Of a DNA stretch of 48,005 nt, positions 15,104 to 24,476 are shown piece by piece. Source of the DNA: SIG565 sp045590755 (GTDB lineage: Bacteria > Bacillota > Clostridia > Oscillospirales > Acutalibacteraceae); the NCBI GenBank assembly GCA_045590755.1, contig JAZNRP010000007.1, positions 1-48,005 on the forward strand. The letters are read 5' to 3'. Numbering within the stretch: position 1 is the stretch's first letter; each line of letters begins with the position of its first letter. Made by a program: the position numbers and the translations under genes. Under the pieces are notes generated by a model, which did not search any database, was not told the origin of the DNA, and saw only the letters and a list, made by a program, of their open reading frames with translations.

Positions 15104-17162
15104 TTCTACGGGATTCAAAACGGTAGGTATTAAGGAAATCAAAAAGGAGCGCCCGTCGGACATAGTAGTAGCATTGGCGGGTAACCCAAATGTAGGAAAA
15201 AGCACCGTTTTTAACTCTCTTACAGGACTTCATCAGCATACAGGTAACTGGACTGGCAAAACGGTTGAATCTGCGGCAGGTCATTATATACATAACGGTC
15301 GCCGCATAATACTTGTAGACCTACCCGGCACCTATTCCCTTTTTTCACTGTCTGAAGAAGAAAGGGTTACTGAAAGGTATTTGGCTTTTGGAAATGCCGA
15401 TGTAAATGTTGTTGTATGCGATGCTTTAACTCTTGAGCGCAATTTGAATTTGTTGTTACAGATAACCGAAATTTCACCCAAAACCGTGCTTTGTATAAAT
15501 TTGATTGATGAAGCACTAAAAAACGGCATAGAGATTGATACCGAAAAATTATCTTCAAGACTTCATATTCCCGTTATAGCCACCGTTGCCAGAAGCGGTG
15601 ACGGACTCGAAGCACTGTCTGACGCAATAATTTCGGTGGCCGATTTTCCGCCAAAACACCCTTTACACCCGCAGTACGATGATAAAACCGAAGAAAAAAT
15701 CGAAGAAATATGCAAAGCCTTGCCCAAAAATACACCTTTAAGTAAACGCTTTACCGCAATAAAGCTTTTAGGGAAAGATGCATACTTTATTGAAAATTAT
15801 AATATGAATTTTGGTACTTCTTTACCCGAAATAAACAGTCAATGCAGTACCGAAGATATTGTGAGCGGCATTATAAAAACCGCAGAAGATACACTTAAAG
15901 ACTGCATAAAGAAAAACGCTCGAAAAAGAAAACTAACCGACCAAAAAATAGATAAAATAATTACAAGTAAGCGTTTTGGAATACCGCTAATGCTTTTACT
16001 GCTTGGTATTGTCTTCTGGATTACAATAGTCGGTGCAAACTACCCATCCCAACTACTCAGCAATTTCTTTAGCTGCTTAGAAGCCCCTTTTTTTAATCTT
16101 CTTACAAATATAGGATTACCCGAAAAAATATGTCAGCTTTTGGTTTTTGGCATTTACAGGGTGGTAGTGTGGATTGTATCGGTTATGTTGCCGCCCATGG
16201 CAATTTTCTTTCCGCTTTTCACATTACTTGAAGATTTAGGCTATTTACCGCGACTTGCCTTTAACCTTGATAAATGCTTCCAGAAATGCCGTACCTGTGG
16301 CAAACAAGCGCTTACAATGTGTATGGGCTTTGGATGTAATGCAGCAGGGGTTGTAGGTTGCAGAATTATAAATTCTCCGCGTGAAAAGCTTATTGCCATA
16401 TTAACCAATAGCTTTGTACCCTGTAACGGCCGTTTTCCTACCTTAATTACTGTTATTACCATATTCATTGTGGGATTGGGTGGCGGAATGATTAATAATT
16501 TTCTTGCTACCGCTTTACTCTGCCTTTTTGTGCTGCTTGGTATTTTTATGACATTTTTAGTATCAGGTCTACTTTCTAAAACCTTGCTTCGCGGCGTTTC
16601 TTCTTCCTTTACACTTGAGTTGCCGCCATACCGCCGTCCGCAAATAATAAAGGTTATTGTACGCTCGGTTTTCGACCGAACACTATTTGTACTGTCCCGT
16701 GCTATTATCGCGGCAGTTCCCGCAGGACTGATTATCTGGCTTATGAGTAATGTGACCGTCGGCGGTGCCACACTGCTTAAAGCCGCATCGGATTTTTTAG
16801 ACCCATTCGGCCAAGTTATAGGGCTTGACGGTGTAATACTTATAGCCTTCATTTTAGGCTTCCCCGCAAATGAAATTGTACTGCCTATTATAATTATGGC
16901 GTATTCTGGCGGTTCTGTACTGACCGATGTTACAAACCTTTCCTTAATTAAGGATTTACTGTTACAAAATGGATGGAATGCATTAACCGCTATAAATTTA
17001 ATTCTGTTTTCGCTTTTCCACTGGCCGTGTGCCACCACCGTTATGACGATAAAAAAGGAAACAGGCAGTATAAAATGGGCGGCACTTAGTATGATATTAC
17101 CAACCACCGTCGGCATTATACTTTGTATTACAACCAATCTTTTATTCAATATAATAATATAA
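15087..17162 (+). CDS. feoB: Ferrous iron transport protein B
   Basis: Fe(II) transporter with an N-terminal GTPase domain and a polytopic membrane domain. G motifs are visible: GNPNVGKST (G1), the G2 threonine in the GNWTGKTVE segment, DLPGTYSL (G3) and NLIDEA (G4). A helical bundle spans about residues 170-270, followed by two Gate-type domains with conserved cysteines (MGFGCNAAGVVGC, FVPCNGRFPT). The frame is open from 14988, but homology begins near residue 20 of the chosen product. The likely start is TTG at 15087, 16 bases inside the end of feoA, preceded by GGCGG; the exact start is uncertain. It ends at a strong terminator. Confidence 0.93.
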   Translation: MGLTFNSTGFKTVGIKEIKKERPSDIVVALAGNPNVGKSTVFNSLTGLHQHTGNWTGKTVESAAGHYIHNGRRIILVDLPGTYSLFSLSEEERVTERYLAFGNADVNVVVCDALTLERNLNLLLQITEISPKTVLCINLIDEALKNGIEIDTEKLSSRLHIPVIATVARSGDGLEALSDAIISVADFPPKHPLHPQYDDKTEEKIEEICKALPKNTPLSKRFTAIKLLGKDAYFIENYNMNFGTSLPEINSQCSTEDIVSGIIKTAEDTLKDCIKKNARKRKLTDQKIDKIITSKRFGIPLMLLLLGIVFWITIVGANYPSQLLSNFFSCLEAPFFNLLTNIGLPEKICQLLVFGIYRVVVWIVSVMLPPMAIFFPLFTLLEDLGYLPRLAFNLDKCFQKCRTCGKQALTMCMGFGCNAAGVVGCRIINSPREKLIAILTNSFVPCNGRFPTLITVITIFIVGLGGGMINNFLATALLCLFVLLGIFMTFLVSGLLSKTLLRGVSSSFTLELPPYRRPQIIKVIVRSVFDRTLFVLSRAIIAAVPAGLIIWLMSNVTVGGATLLKAASDFLDPFGQVIGLDGVILIAFILGFPANEIVLPIIIMAYSGGSVLTDVTNLSLIKDLLLQNGWNALTAINLILFSLFHWPCATTVMTIKKETGSIKWAALSMILPTTVGIILCITTNLLFNIII

Positions 17163-17192
17163 AAAACCGTGAAGATATCTTCACGGTTTTCT
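17163..17192. terminator. Bidirectional terminator, feoB / metA
   Basis: AAAACCGTGAAGAT followed by its inverted copy, with T-runs on both strands, between convergent genes. Confidence 0.9.
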
Positions 17193-17195
17193 TAC

Positions 17196-18113
17196 TTATT
17201 TAATTTCTTTAATATCGTAAGGTGTTGTCTGATATACGAAATAATTAAGCCAGTTAGAATAAAGTAAATTAGCGTGTGAACGCCAGGTTACTTTTGGCTC
17301 ATTTTCGGGGTTATTATCGGGGAAATAATTTTCAGGAATTTCTATTGGCAAATCAGCCTCAACATCCCTTAGATACTCTTTTTTTAGTGTATCGGCATCG
17401 TATTCAGAATGTCCCGTAATAAAAATTTGTCTGCCACGGTCTGTAGCTAACGCATACACCCCTGCCTTTTCTGATACCGACAAAATTTTAAGCTCGGGAA
17501 CCTTTTTTACATCTTCAAGTAACACAGTGGTATGTCTTGAGTGCGGCACCATAAACTTATCGTCAAAGCCGCGAAAAAGTATTGAGCTTTTATGCGCTAC
17601 GGTATGCTCAAAAACACCAAAAAGCTTTTTATCGAGCGGTACTTTATTAATACCGTAGTGGTAGTAAAGCGCCGCCTGAGCGCCCCAACAAATATGGAAG
17701 GTGCTATGAACATGAGTCTTACTCCATTCCATTATTTCGCACAGCTCATCCCAATATTCCACTTCTTCAAACGCCATCTTTTCAACCGGTGCGCCTGTGA
17801 TAATCATACCGTCAAAGGTGCGGTCGCGGACATCATCAAAGGTTTTATAAAATGTAAAAAGATGCTCTGCCGAAACATTTTTTGAAACATGGCTTTTGGT
17901 GTGCATAAGCTCTAAATCCACCTGAAGTGGAGAGTTTCCGAGAAGTCGGGACAGCTGTGTTTCTGTTTCAATTTTTTTTGGCATTAAATTAAGTACCAAA
18001 ATTTTAAGCGGACGAATATCCTGCGTTATGGCACGGGTTTCGGTCATAACAAATATGTTTTCTTCCGTTAAGGTTTTTACCGCCGGTAAATCGTTCGGTA
18101 TTTTAATAGGCAT
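17196..18113 (-). CDS. metA: Homoserine O-acetyltransferase (MetA type)
   Basis: Activates homoserine by O-acylation for methionine synthesis. The 305-residue protein is a full-length MetA: MPIKIPNDLPA start, LNLMPKKIETETQ, GAPVEK, the nucleophile motif FHICWGAQAALYY (Cys142) and GHSEYDADTL carrying the catalytic His and Glu. Residue 111 is Glu, the residue that marks acetyl-CoA rather than succinyl-CoA specificity in this family, which fits the adjacent O-acetylhomoserine sulfhydrylase. The gene lies 20 bases after metY and is the last gene of the Leu-T-box unit. Confidence 0.93.
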   Translation of the reverse strand: MPIKIPNDLPAVKTLTEENIFVMTETRAITQDIRPLKILVLNLMPKKIETETQLSRLLGNSPLQVDLELMHTKSHVSKNVSAEHLFTFYKTFDDVRDRTFDGMIITGAPVEKMAFEEVEYWDELCEIMEWSKTHVHSTFHICWGAQAALYYHYGINKVPLDKKLFGVFEHTVAHKSSILFRGFDDKFMVPHSRHTTVLLEDVKKVPELKILSVSEKAGVYALATDRGRQIFITGHSEYDADTLKKEYLRDVEADLPIEIPENYFPDNNPENEPKVTWRSHANLLYSNWLNYFVYQTTPYDIKEIK

Positions 18114-18133
18114 AACTTACTTGTTTCCTTATC

Positions 18134-19414
18134 TTAAATATTATCAAGCGCTTGTTTAATATCGGCAATCAGGTCTTCTGCATCTTCAATGCCGCAAGAG
18201 AAGCGAATAAGGTCGGGTGAAATACCGGCTGCCGCTAATTCATCATCATTCATCTGACGGTGTGTGGCATTAGCGGGATGCAGACAACAGGTTCTGGCAT
18301 CTGCTACATGTGTTTCGATAGCCGCAACCTTTAAGTTTTTCATAAAGCTTTCTGCCGCTTTTCTGCCGCCCTTTACGCCAAAAGATACAACACCACAGCT
18401 GCCGTTTGGCATATATTTCTTTGCTAATTCATAATACTTATCGCCTTCAAGGCCTGGGTATATTACCCAAGAAATGCGGTCATCGCTTGCTAAAGCCTTA
18501 GCAACCGCCAAGCCGTTTTCGCAGTGCTTTTCCATTCTGAGATGCAGGCTTTCAAGACCTAAATTCACATAATAGGCGTTCTGCGGAGACTGAATACTAC
18601 CAAAGTCGCGCATAAGCTGAGCCGTAGCCTTGGTAATATACGCACCTGCAAGACCGAAACGCTCTGTATAGGTAACACCGTGATAGCTGTCATCCGGTGT
18701 GCAAAGACCGGGGAATTTATCGGGGTAACGGGTCCAATCAAACTTACCCGAATCTACTATACAACCGCCGACACCGCTACCGTGACCATCCATATATTTA
18801 GTGGTTGAATGGGTTACAATGTCTGCGCCCCATTCAAACGGACGGCAGTTTATGGGGGTAGCAAATGTATTATCAATAATAAGCGGAACGCCGTGATCGT
18901 GAGCAGCATTAGCAAATCTCTCAATATCAAGAACAGCAAGTGCAGGGTTGGCAATAGTTTCGCCGAATACCGCCTTTGTGTTATCCTTGAATGCCGCATT
19001 TAATTCTTCATCCGAGCAGTCAGGAGAAATAAAGGTAAATTCAATACCCATTCTCTTCATTGTAACGGCAAAAAGGTTGTAGGTTCCGCCGTAAATGGCA
19101 GAAGAACAAACAATATGGTCGCCGCAGGATGCAATATTGAAAATCGAATAGAAGGATGCCGCTTGACCCGAAGATGTCAGCATTGCCGCTGTACCGCCTT
19201 CAAGCTCACAGATTTTTGCCGCAACGGTATCACAGGTGGGATTCTGAAGTCGCGAATAAAAATAACCGCTTGCCTCCAAATCAAAAAGCTTACCCATATC
19301 TTCACTGGTTGCATATTTAAAAGTTGTACTTTGAATTATCGGAACCTGACGCGGCTCACCGTTCCCTGGGGTATAACCGCCCTGTACACATTTTGTGCCT
19401 ATTCCTTTACTCAT
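18134..19414 (-). CDS. metY: O-acetylhomoserine sulfhydrylase
   Basis: PLP enzyme of the Cys/Met-metabolism family that makes homocysteine from O-acetylhomoserine and sulfide. It is 426 residues, with VPIIQSTTFKY, YSRLQNPTCD, TSSGQAASFY, the PLP-lysine loop HSTTKYMDGHGSGVGG and the C-terminal IRFSCGIEDAEDLI. The ATG at 19414 is favoured over the GTG at 19423 because AGGTGAT lies at the right distance and overlaps the end of the upstream gene. With metA it supplies direct sulfhydrylation to homocysteine. Confidence 0.92.
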   Translation of the reverse strand: MSKGIGTKCVQGGYTPGNGEPRQVPIIQSTTFKYATSEDMGKLFDLEASGYFYSRLQNPTCDTVAAKICELEGGTAAMLTSSGQAASFYSIFNIASCGDHIVCSSAIYGGTYNLFAVTMKRMGIEFTFISPDCSDEELNAAFKDNTKAVFGETIANPALAVLDIERFANAAHDHGVPLIIDNTFATPINCRPFEWGADIVTHSTTKYMDGHGSGVGGCIVDSGKFDWTRYPDKFPGLCTPDDSYHGVTYTERFGLAGAYITKATAQLMRDFGSIQSPQNAYYVNLGLESLHLRMEKHCENGLAVAKALASDDRISWVIYPGLEGDKYYELAKKYMPNGSCGVVSFGVKGGRKAAESFMKNLKVAAIETHVADARTCCLHPANATHRQMNDDELAAAGISPDLIRFSCGIEDAEDLIADIKQALDNI

Positions 19415-19415
19415 T

Positions 19416-20225
19416 TCAATCACCTATATTAAATAATTTTTTTGCATTTTCACTAAGTATCTTTTTGTTGTCAGCATCTGATAAACCCAACTTAAAAAAT
19501 GTAGCAAGCTCATCAGTCGGTGACCACATAGGATAATCGGTGCCGAAAAGCACACGGTCAGTGCCGTAAGACAATATTATTTCTCGTGCCCTACTTATAT
19601 TAATATACGGCAAACTTGACGAACAGTCAACATAAAAATTTTCAAGACCCGCAAGTTTTTCCACCGCTTCATCCCAAATAGACCATCCGCCCAAATGCGC
19701 ACCTATTACGGTAAGTCCCGTATAAATTTTAAGTACGGGAAGCAATCTGTTGGGGTTTGAATAGTCGTATCTTTTATCGCCCGTATGCATAAGTATGGGC
19801 AGATTTTCCTTTTCGCACTTTTCATAGATTTTAAGACAACGGTAATCGTCAATCTTAAACCGCTGAATATCGGGATGAAGCTTGACACCCTTAAGCCCTA
19901 ATTCCTTTAAATGGGCGACATCCCCCGCTAAATCGGTAGTATCGGGGTGCAGTGTGCCAAGACCTATAAATCTGCCATTTGATAGGCGTACACTCTCTGC
20001 TATAAACTCATTTATGCTTTTTACCTGTTTTGGTTTGGTTGCTACAGACTGCACTATAAATTTATCTATACCCGCCTTTTCCCCCTCTAAAAAAAGGTTG
20101 TCGGTGGTACCCGTTGCCGCAAAGGGCTGGTCGTAAAAGGTGCTTGTACCCGCTACTGCCCTTTCGGCTATTTTATCGGGATAGATATGACAGTGTGAAT
20201 CTATAACATAATAATTATTTATCAT
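19416..20225 (-). CDS. Amidohydrolase-family TIM-barrel hydrolase
   Basis: A 269-residue metal-dependent hydrolase of the amidohydrolase-2 (COG2159) group. Metal-binding landmarks are DSHCHIYP (HxH), GVKLHPDIQ, LMHTG, IGAHLGG and VLFGTDYPMW (the catalytic Asp). The family includes decarboxylases and lactonases acting on aromatic or carboxylic acids; the substrate here is unknown. Its start overlaps the preceding acyl-CoA synthetase fusion by 11 bases, and metY begins right after its stop, so it belongs to the same operon. Confidence 0.85.
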   Translation of the reverse strand: MINNYYVIDSHCHIYPDKIAERAVAGTSTFYDQPFAATGTTDNLFLEGEKAGIDKFIVQSVATKPKQVKSINEFIAESVRLSNGRFIGLGTLHPDTTDLAGDVAHLKELGLKGVKLHPDIQRFKIDDYRCLKIYEKCEKENLPILMHTGDKRYDYSNPNRLLPVLKIYTGLTVIGAHLGGWSIWDEAVEKLAGLENFYVDCSSSLPYINISRAREIILSYGTDRVLFGTDYPMWSPTDELATFFKLGLSDADNKKILSENAKKLFNIGD

Positions 20226-22719
20226 TCTTCTGACCTAACTTTTCTGCCGCACTTTCGCGCATTTTGTATTTTAAGATTTTACCCGCGGCATTCATCGGGA
20301 ATTCCTTCATAAATTCTATATAACGCGGTACCTTATGACGCGCCATATTAGCCGCGATATATGATTTTAATTCTTCTTCTGTCATACTTTCGTTTTCTTT
20401 AAGTATAACACAAGCCATAATCTCTTCACCGTACTGTTTATCTGGCACACCGATTACCTGAACATCGCGCACCTTAGGGCAGGTGTATATAAATTCTTCT
20501 ATTTCCTTAGGATAGATATTTTCACCGCCGCGAATTATCATATCTTTAAGTCTGCCTGTAATACGGTAGTTGCCGTCAGTATCTCTGCAAGCCAAATCGC
20601 CTGTATGGAGCCATCCATCCTTATCGATTGCTTCGGCGGTGGCTTTTGGCATTTTATAATAGCCCTTCATAATATTATAGCCACGCGCTACAAATTCACC
20701 GTTTACACCATCAGGACAGTCAAAGCCTGTTTCGGGGTCAACGATTTTACATTCAACATTTGCAAACGCACTACCTACCGTTTCGGTACGAACGGTAAGT
20801 GAATCATAATAACTACTCATAGTGCAACCGGGCGACGCTTCGGTCTGTCCGTAAACCGATACTATTTCCTTCATATTCATAACTTCGGTTGCTTTTTTCA
20901 TAAGGTCGGCAGGACAGTTAGCGCCCGCCATAATGCCAACGCGCATATATGAAAAATCGGTTTTATTAAAATCAGGATGCTGCATCATAGCAATAAACAT
21001 TGTGGGAACGCCGTTAAAGGCAGTTATATGCTCGCTGTTTACACACGCCAAAGCGGGTTTGGGTGAAAAGTAAGGCAACGGGTACATTGTGGTACCGTGG
21101 GTCATAGAGGCTGTCATAGAAAGCACCATTCCAAAGCAGTGGAACATGGGCACTTGTATCATCATACGGTCCGCGGTAGACAATTCCATATGGTCGCCTA
21201 TATATTTACCGTTGTTTACAACATTGTAGTGTGTAAGCATAACACCTTTTGGGAAGCCTGTTGTACCCGATGTGTACTGCATATTGCAAACATCGTCCTT
21301 GTGTACGGCAGAAGCCATTCTATAAACCGTTTCTACAGGTACACGAGCTGCGCGTTCCAAGGATTGCTCCCAGTTAAGACAGCCTTTCATATTAAAGCCT
21401 ACAGTTATAACATTCCTTAAAAACGGCAAACGACGGCTATGAAGCGGTGAGCCGGGTTGAGTGCTATTAAGCTCCGGGCAGAGCTCTGCTATAATTTCGC
21501 CGTAATTACAGTCCTTAGCGCCTTCCACCATAATAAGTGTGTGGGAATCAGACTGCTTGAGCAGATATTCTATTTCGTGAATTTTATATGCGGTATTAAC
21601 AGTAACTAACACAGCTCCTATTTTTACAGTAGCCCAGAAAGCGATATACCACTGTGGTACATTAGACGCCCAGACCGCAACATGTGTACCCGCTTTAACA
21701 CCCAAAGATATTAAAGTACGGGAAAATGTGTCAACATCGTCTCTGAACTCACTATAGGTTCTTGTATAATCAAGCGTTGTGTACTTAAAGGCATACTGGT
21801 CGGGAAAAAGCTCAACCATTTTATCAAGCACCTGAGAAAAGGTTAAATCAATAAGTCGGTCCTTTTCCCATACATATTTACCTGTGTGTGCGCGGTTATA
21901 ATAAAGCGCAGTTTCGTTTTTAGATGTATCGCCAAACTGCTTCATAAAGTTTACAAACTGCGAAAAGATGATTTCCATATCATCAAGCTCTTCGCACCAC
22001 GACGGATGCCACTCAAGTGAAATAAAGCCATCATAGTTAACAGAACGAAGCGCCGCCATCATATCAGCTACGGGCAATTCACCTTCGCCGAGCAGACAGT
22101 ATTCAAAGCCGTCATCCGTTGTAACGGCATCCTTAATATGAACATGCTTAATATATGCACCCAAGTTTTTAATTGTATCTTCGGGTTGTTCGTTTACAGT
22201 AAGGTAAGGCGCCGACATATCCCACAATGCCGCAAGATTATCGTGCGCAAAGCGGTTGAGTACATTCAAAAGCACAGATGTGTCGCAGAAAAGACCTGTT
22301 GTTTCAAGTAAAAGTGTAATACCCTTTTCTTCGGCTACAGGTAATACTTCTTCTATAACCTTTATTACATTGTCCACACTGTTTTCTCCGCTTTCGGACG
22401 CGTGTATACGAACATACGGAATGCCCAGCGCCGAAGAAATTTCAATGCATTTGAAAATTTCTTCAAGACACTTTTTATGCGTTTCACTCTTTGCGGGGTC
22501 GCAAATTGTATCAATGCACGGAATACTTAATTTCATTTCAAAAAGTCTTCGCTTGGTAGCCGCCGCCGCATAATCGTGGAACGCGCCGTCCTTATCGGTA
22601 AACAGGCGGTTATAAATATTATGAAGTTCAATACCGTCGAACTTGTTTTCCTTTGCTATTTCACAAAACTCAAAGAATGAATTATCGTGCCAACCCTTTG
22701 TTGAAAATGATAATTTCAT
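20215..22719 (-). CDS. Fusion: TIM-barrel isomerase-like domain + acyl-CoA synthetase
   Basis: An 834-residue protein joining two domains usually on separate polypeptides. Residues 1-265 form a xylose-isomerase-like TIM barrel (sugar-phosphate isomerase/epimerase family) with KFDGIELHNIYN, IPYVRIHASE, LLLETTG, KHVHIKDA and ISLEWHPSW, which carry typical metal-binding His/Glu positions. Residues from about 290 form a complete AMP-dependent acid-CoA ligase: YTSGTTGFPKGV, YGQTEASPG, GWLHTGD, GRLKDMIIRGGENIYPKE and the catalytic lysine in NAAGKILKYKM. No stop or frameshift separates them. The acid is unknown; the closest class is medium-chain or branched acyl-CoA synthetases. It follows the LeuA-like gene by 2 bases. 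Confidence 0.85.
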   Translation of the reverse strand: MKLSFSTKGWHDNSFFEFCEIAKENKFDGIELHNIYNRLFTDKDGAFHDYAAAATKRRLFEMKLSIPCIDTICDPAKSETHKKCLEEIFKCIEISSALGIPYVRIHASESGENSVDNVIKVIEEVLPVAEEKGITLLLETTGLFCDTSVLLNVLNRFAHDNLAALWDMSAPYLTVNEQPEDTIKNLGAYIKHVHIKDAVTTDDGFEYCLLGEGELPVADMMAALRSVNYDGFISLEWHPSWCEELDDMEIIFSQFVNFMKQFGDTSKNETALYYNRAHTGKYVWEKDRLIDLTFSQVLDKMVELFPDQYAFKYTTLDYTRTYSEFRDDVDTFSRTLISLGVKAGTHVAVWASNVPQWYIAFWATVKIGAVLVTVNTAYKIHEIEYLLKQSDSHTLIMVEGAKDCNYGEIIAELCPELNSTQPGSPLHSRRLPFLRNVITVGFNMKGCLNWEQSLERAARVPVETVYRMASAVHKDDVCNMQYTSGTTGFPKGVMLTHYNVVNNGKYIGDHMELSTADRMMIQVPMFHCFGMVLSMTASMTHGTTMYPLPYFSPKPALACVNSEHITAFNGVPTMFIAMMQHPDFNKTDFSYMRVGIMAGANCPADLMKKATEVMNMKEIVSVYGQTEASPGCTMSSYYDSLTVRTETVGSAFANVECKIVDPETGFDCPDGVNGEFVARGYNIMKGYYKMPKATAEAIDKDGWLHTGDLACRDTDGNYRITGRLKDMIIRGGENIYPKEIEEFIYTCPKVRDVQVIGVPDKQYGEEIMACVILKENESMTEEELKSYIAANMARHKVPRYIEFMKEFPMNAAGKILKYKMRESAAEKLGQKNDK

Positions 22720-22721
22720 TT

Positions 22722-24107
22722 TTAAGCCTCCTCGTAAACTATTTTATTAACGGCATTAATATATGCCCTGATACTAGCACCTAAAATATCGGTTGAAATA
22801 CCTGTACCCGAATAGAGCTTGCCGTTTGCGCGTAGCTTAACAACGGCACTACCCATTGCTTCCTTACCCTCGGTTACCGACTGAATCTGAAAGTCATCAA
22901 GCTCGTAATGTCTGCCAATAACCTGCTCAATTGCCAAGAAGGCGGCGTCAACAGGTCCGTTACCTATACTTATGCCTTCAATATTTGTGCCGAGCTTGGA
23001 AACTGTAATCTGAGCAGATGCATTAATAATATTACCCGTATTTATTACATAGCTTACCAGCTTGTAGGTCGGCTCAACCTGCAGTGCGACTGCCGCTACT
23101 ACGGCATCCAATTCCTTAACACCCACCGTCTTTTTATCGGCAACGCGTAAAAATTCTTCGTATACTTTTTCCTGGTCGTCTTCACTTAAATCATAACCAA
23201 GATTTGAAACCGCCGCCATAACATCTGCCTTAGTGTCGTTTTTATCAAGATTAACGGCATTGTCATCATTAGCGGCAGAGGTTAATACGCGGGTCTTATC
23301 TTTACTGTTATTGGCGATTCGGTTAATCTGTGCGATTATACGGTTAATTTCGGTATATTTAATGTCTGCAACATAGCCGTAGGAATTTCCGCAATTCATA
23401 ATAACACTACTGAATGCCTCAAGCGGTACCTCTTCGCCGCCTACACTTACCTTTACACAGTCGGCAATACCACCAATACAAAGCACTGCGCTGCCAACCG
23501 CCAGAGAATATTTATTATTAATGCCAACACCTACAGTAACACCCTTTTCCTTAAGATAAGCGAACTCGCTGATAAAATCGGCAAAGGTATCTGGCATATA
23601 CACTGCCGCAGTATCGCAAAGTGTTACACTTGTAGCACCGCTTTCAACCGCCGCATCTACTATTTGTCTTAAAAATTCCTTTTCTGCCCTTGTGGCATCT
23701 ACTGCGCAAAATTCAACATCAGCGCACTTACATCTGGCTTGGGAGGTCAGCTCCTTTACTGTTGCCAACATTTTATCGGGCTTTTTATGGCTGATATATT
23801 CCATGCCGAAGGTAGATACGGGAACTTCTATTCTGAGTCTCGCATTTTCTGCGCCATTTAACGCGGCTATAGCGTTTTCGACACCTGTCTTTGTCATACC
23901 AACACCGACAGATATAATACTCTTTTTAACAAATGAAGTTAAGGTTCGTATTAGCAAGCTATCACTCTTAACATTTTCAATTGCAGGCAGTTCAATAACA
24001 TCTACACACAAATTCTGTAGCTGTCTTGCAATTTCAATTTTTTCCTTAAAGGAGAAAGCTCCCCCTTTGGAGTTGAGTGTTGCATCGGTAATAATAATTT
24101 TTTTCAT
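22722..24107 (-). CDS. 2-isopropylmalate synthase-like protein lacking metal ligands
   Basis: A 461-residue relative of LeuA/homocitrate synthase. The barrel is recognisable (ARQLQNLCVDVIELPA, VEFCAVDATRAEKEFL, AAVESGATSVTLCDTAAVYMPDTF), as are the linker and the C-terminal LeuA dimer/regulatory domain (SVTEGKEAMGSAVVKLRANG). The active site is not: the usual LRDG is LNSK, HCHNDLGLA is GINNKYSLA, and GERAGN is GGEEVPLE, so the Arg and all zinc ligands are missing. Condensing activity is therefore unlikely, and a leucine-sensing or structural role is possible. The start at 24107 has AAGGTG before it. A T-box leader precedes it. Confidence 0.75.
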   Translation of the reverse strand: MKKIIITDATLNSKGGAFSFKEKIEIARQLQNLCVDVIELPAIENVKSDSLLIRTLTSFVKKSIISVGVGMTKTGVENAIAALNGAENARLRIEVPVSTFGMEYISHKKPDKMLATVKELTSQARCKCADVEFCAVDATRAEKEFLRQIVDAAVESGATSVTLCDTAAVYMPDTFADFISEFAYLKEKGVTVGVGINNKYSLAVGSAVLCIGGIADCVKVSVGGEEVPLEAFSSVIMNCGNSYGYVADIKYTEINRIIAQINRIANNSKDKTRVLTSAANDDNAVNLDKNDTKADVMAAVSNLGYDLSEDDQEKVYEEFLRVADKKTVGVKELDAVVAAVALQVEPTYKLVSYVINTGNIINASAQITVSKLGTNIEGISIGNGPVDAAFLAIEQVIGRHYELDDFQIQSVTEGKEAMGSAVVKLRANGKLYSGTGISTDILGASIRAYINAVNKIVYEEA

Positions 24108-24171
24108 TTTTTTCACCTTTTATATCGTATTTTTGCTTGTTAAAAAGTTAATGGCGCCATTAATAAACAAA

Positions 24172-24435
24172 AAATCCCTGAGGTCGCTTATCGCGACCTC
24201 AGGGACGAAATAACTTCGCGGTACCACCCTGATTGCCTATAATTATAGGCCACTCTCTTAGGCTCTAACAAGCCGTTTGTTAAGATAACGGAACAACCCG
24301 TAACCGCTTACTGCCGTTTTCGGCGGTTCTGCTTAGGAGTGAGACTTTTCTACCAAAAGTGTTTGACGGTTTACACCTACCACCGCTTCTCTGAAAAACT
24401 TTAAGGCAGAAAATAATTCCTTCATCGCATTTAAT
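24172..24435 (-). promoter_or_regulatory. T-box leader, probable Leu (CUC) specifier
   Basis: On the minus strand the leader shows a stem I region with AGAGAAG and a GGTAGGTG loop, the conserved T-box core AGGGTGGTACCGCG (24217-24230) and a strong terminator hairpin (24175-24205) followed by TTTTTT. In stem I the triplet CTC at 24341-24343 directly precedes ACT, the same register used in the second T-box, and reads as leucine. Uncharged tRNA-Leu should stabilise the antiterminator and turn on the LeuA-like operon. The T-box itself is certain; the specifier is a visual assignment. Confidence 0.88.
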
Positions 24436-24441
24436 AGAAAT

Positions 24442-24470
24442 ATTATACTGCCAAAATAGTAGTTTGTCAA
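24442..24470 (-). promoter_or_regulatory. Promoter of Leu-T-box operon
   Basis: TTGACA (24465-24470) and TATAAT (24442-24447), 17 bases apart, minus strand, beginning 7 bases after the ilvE stop codon. The unit therefore starts immediately behind ilvE, with no terminator between them. Confidence 0.85.
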
Positions 24471-24476
24471 GAAAAA

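Noticed and set aside
16241..17149. 302-codon open frame antisense to feoB
   Set aside because: It lies opposite a well-identified membrane domain, has no recognisable family or ribosome binding site, and reads as the complement of FeoB codons.
20215..22719. Artificial fusion by frameshift of two genes
   Set aside because: The frame is continuous, the linker between domains is of normal length (about 25 residues), and no internal start with a ribosome binding site was evident.
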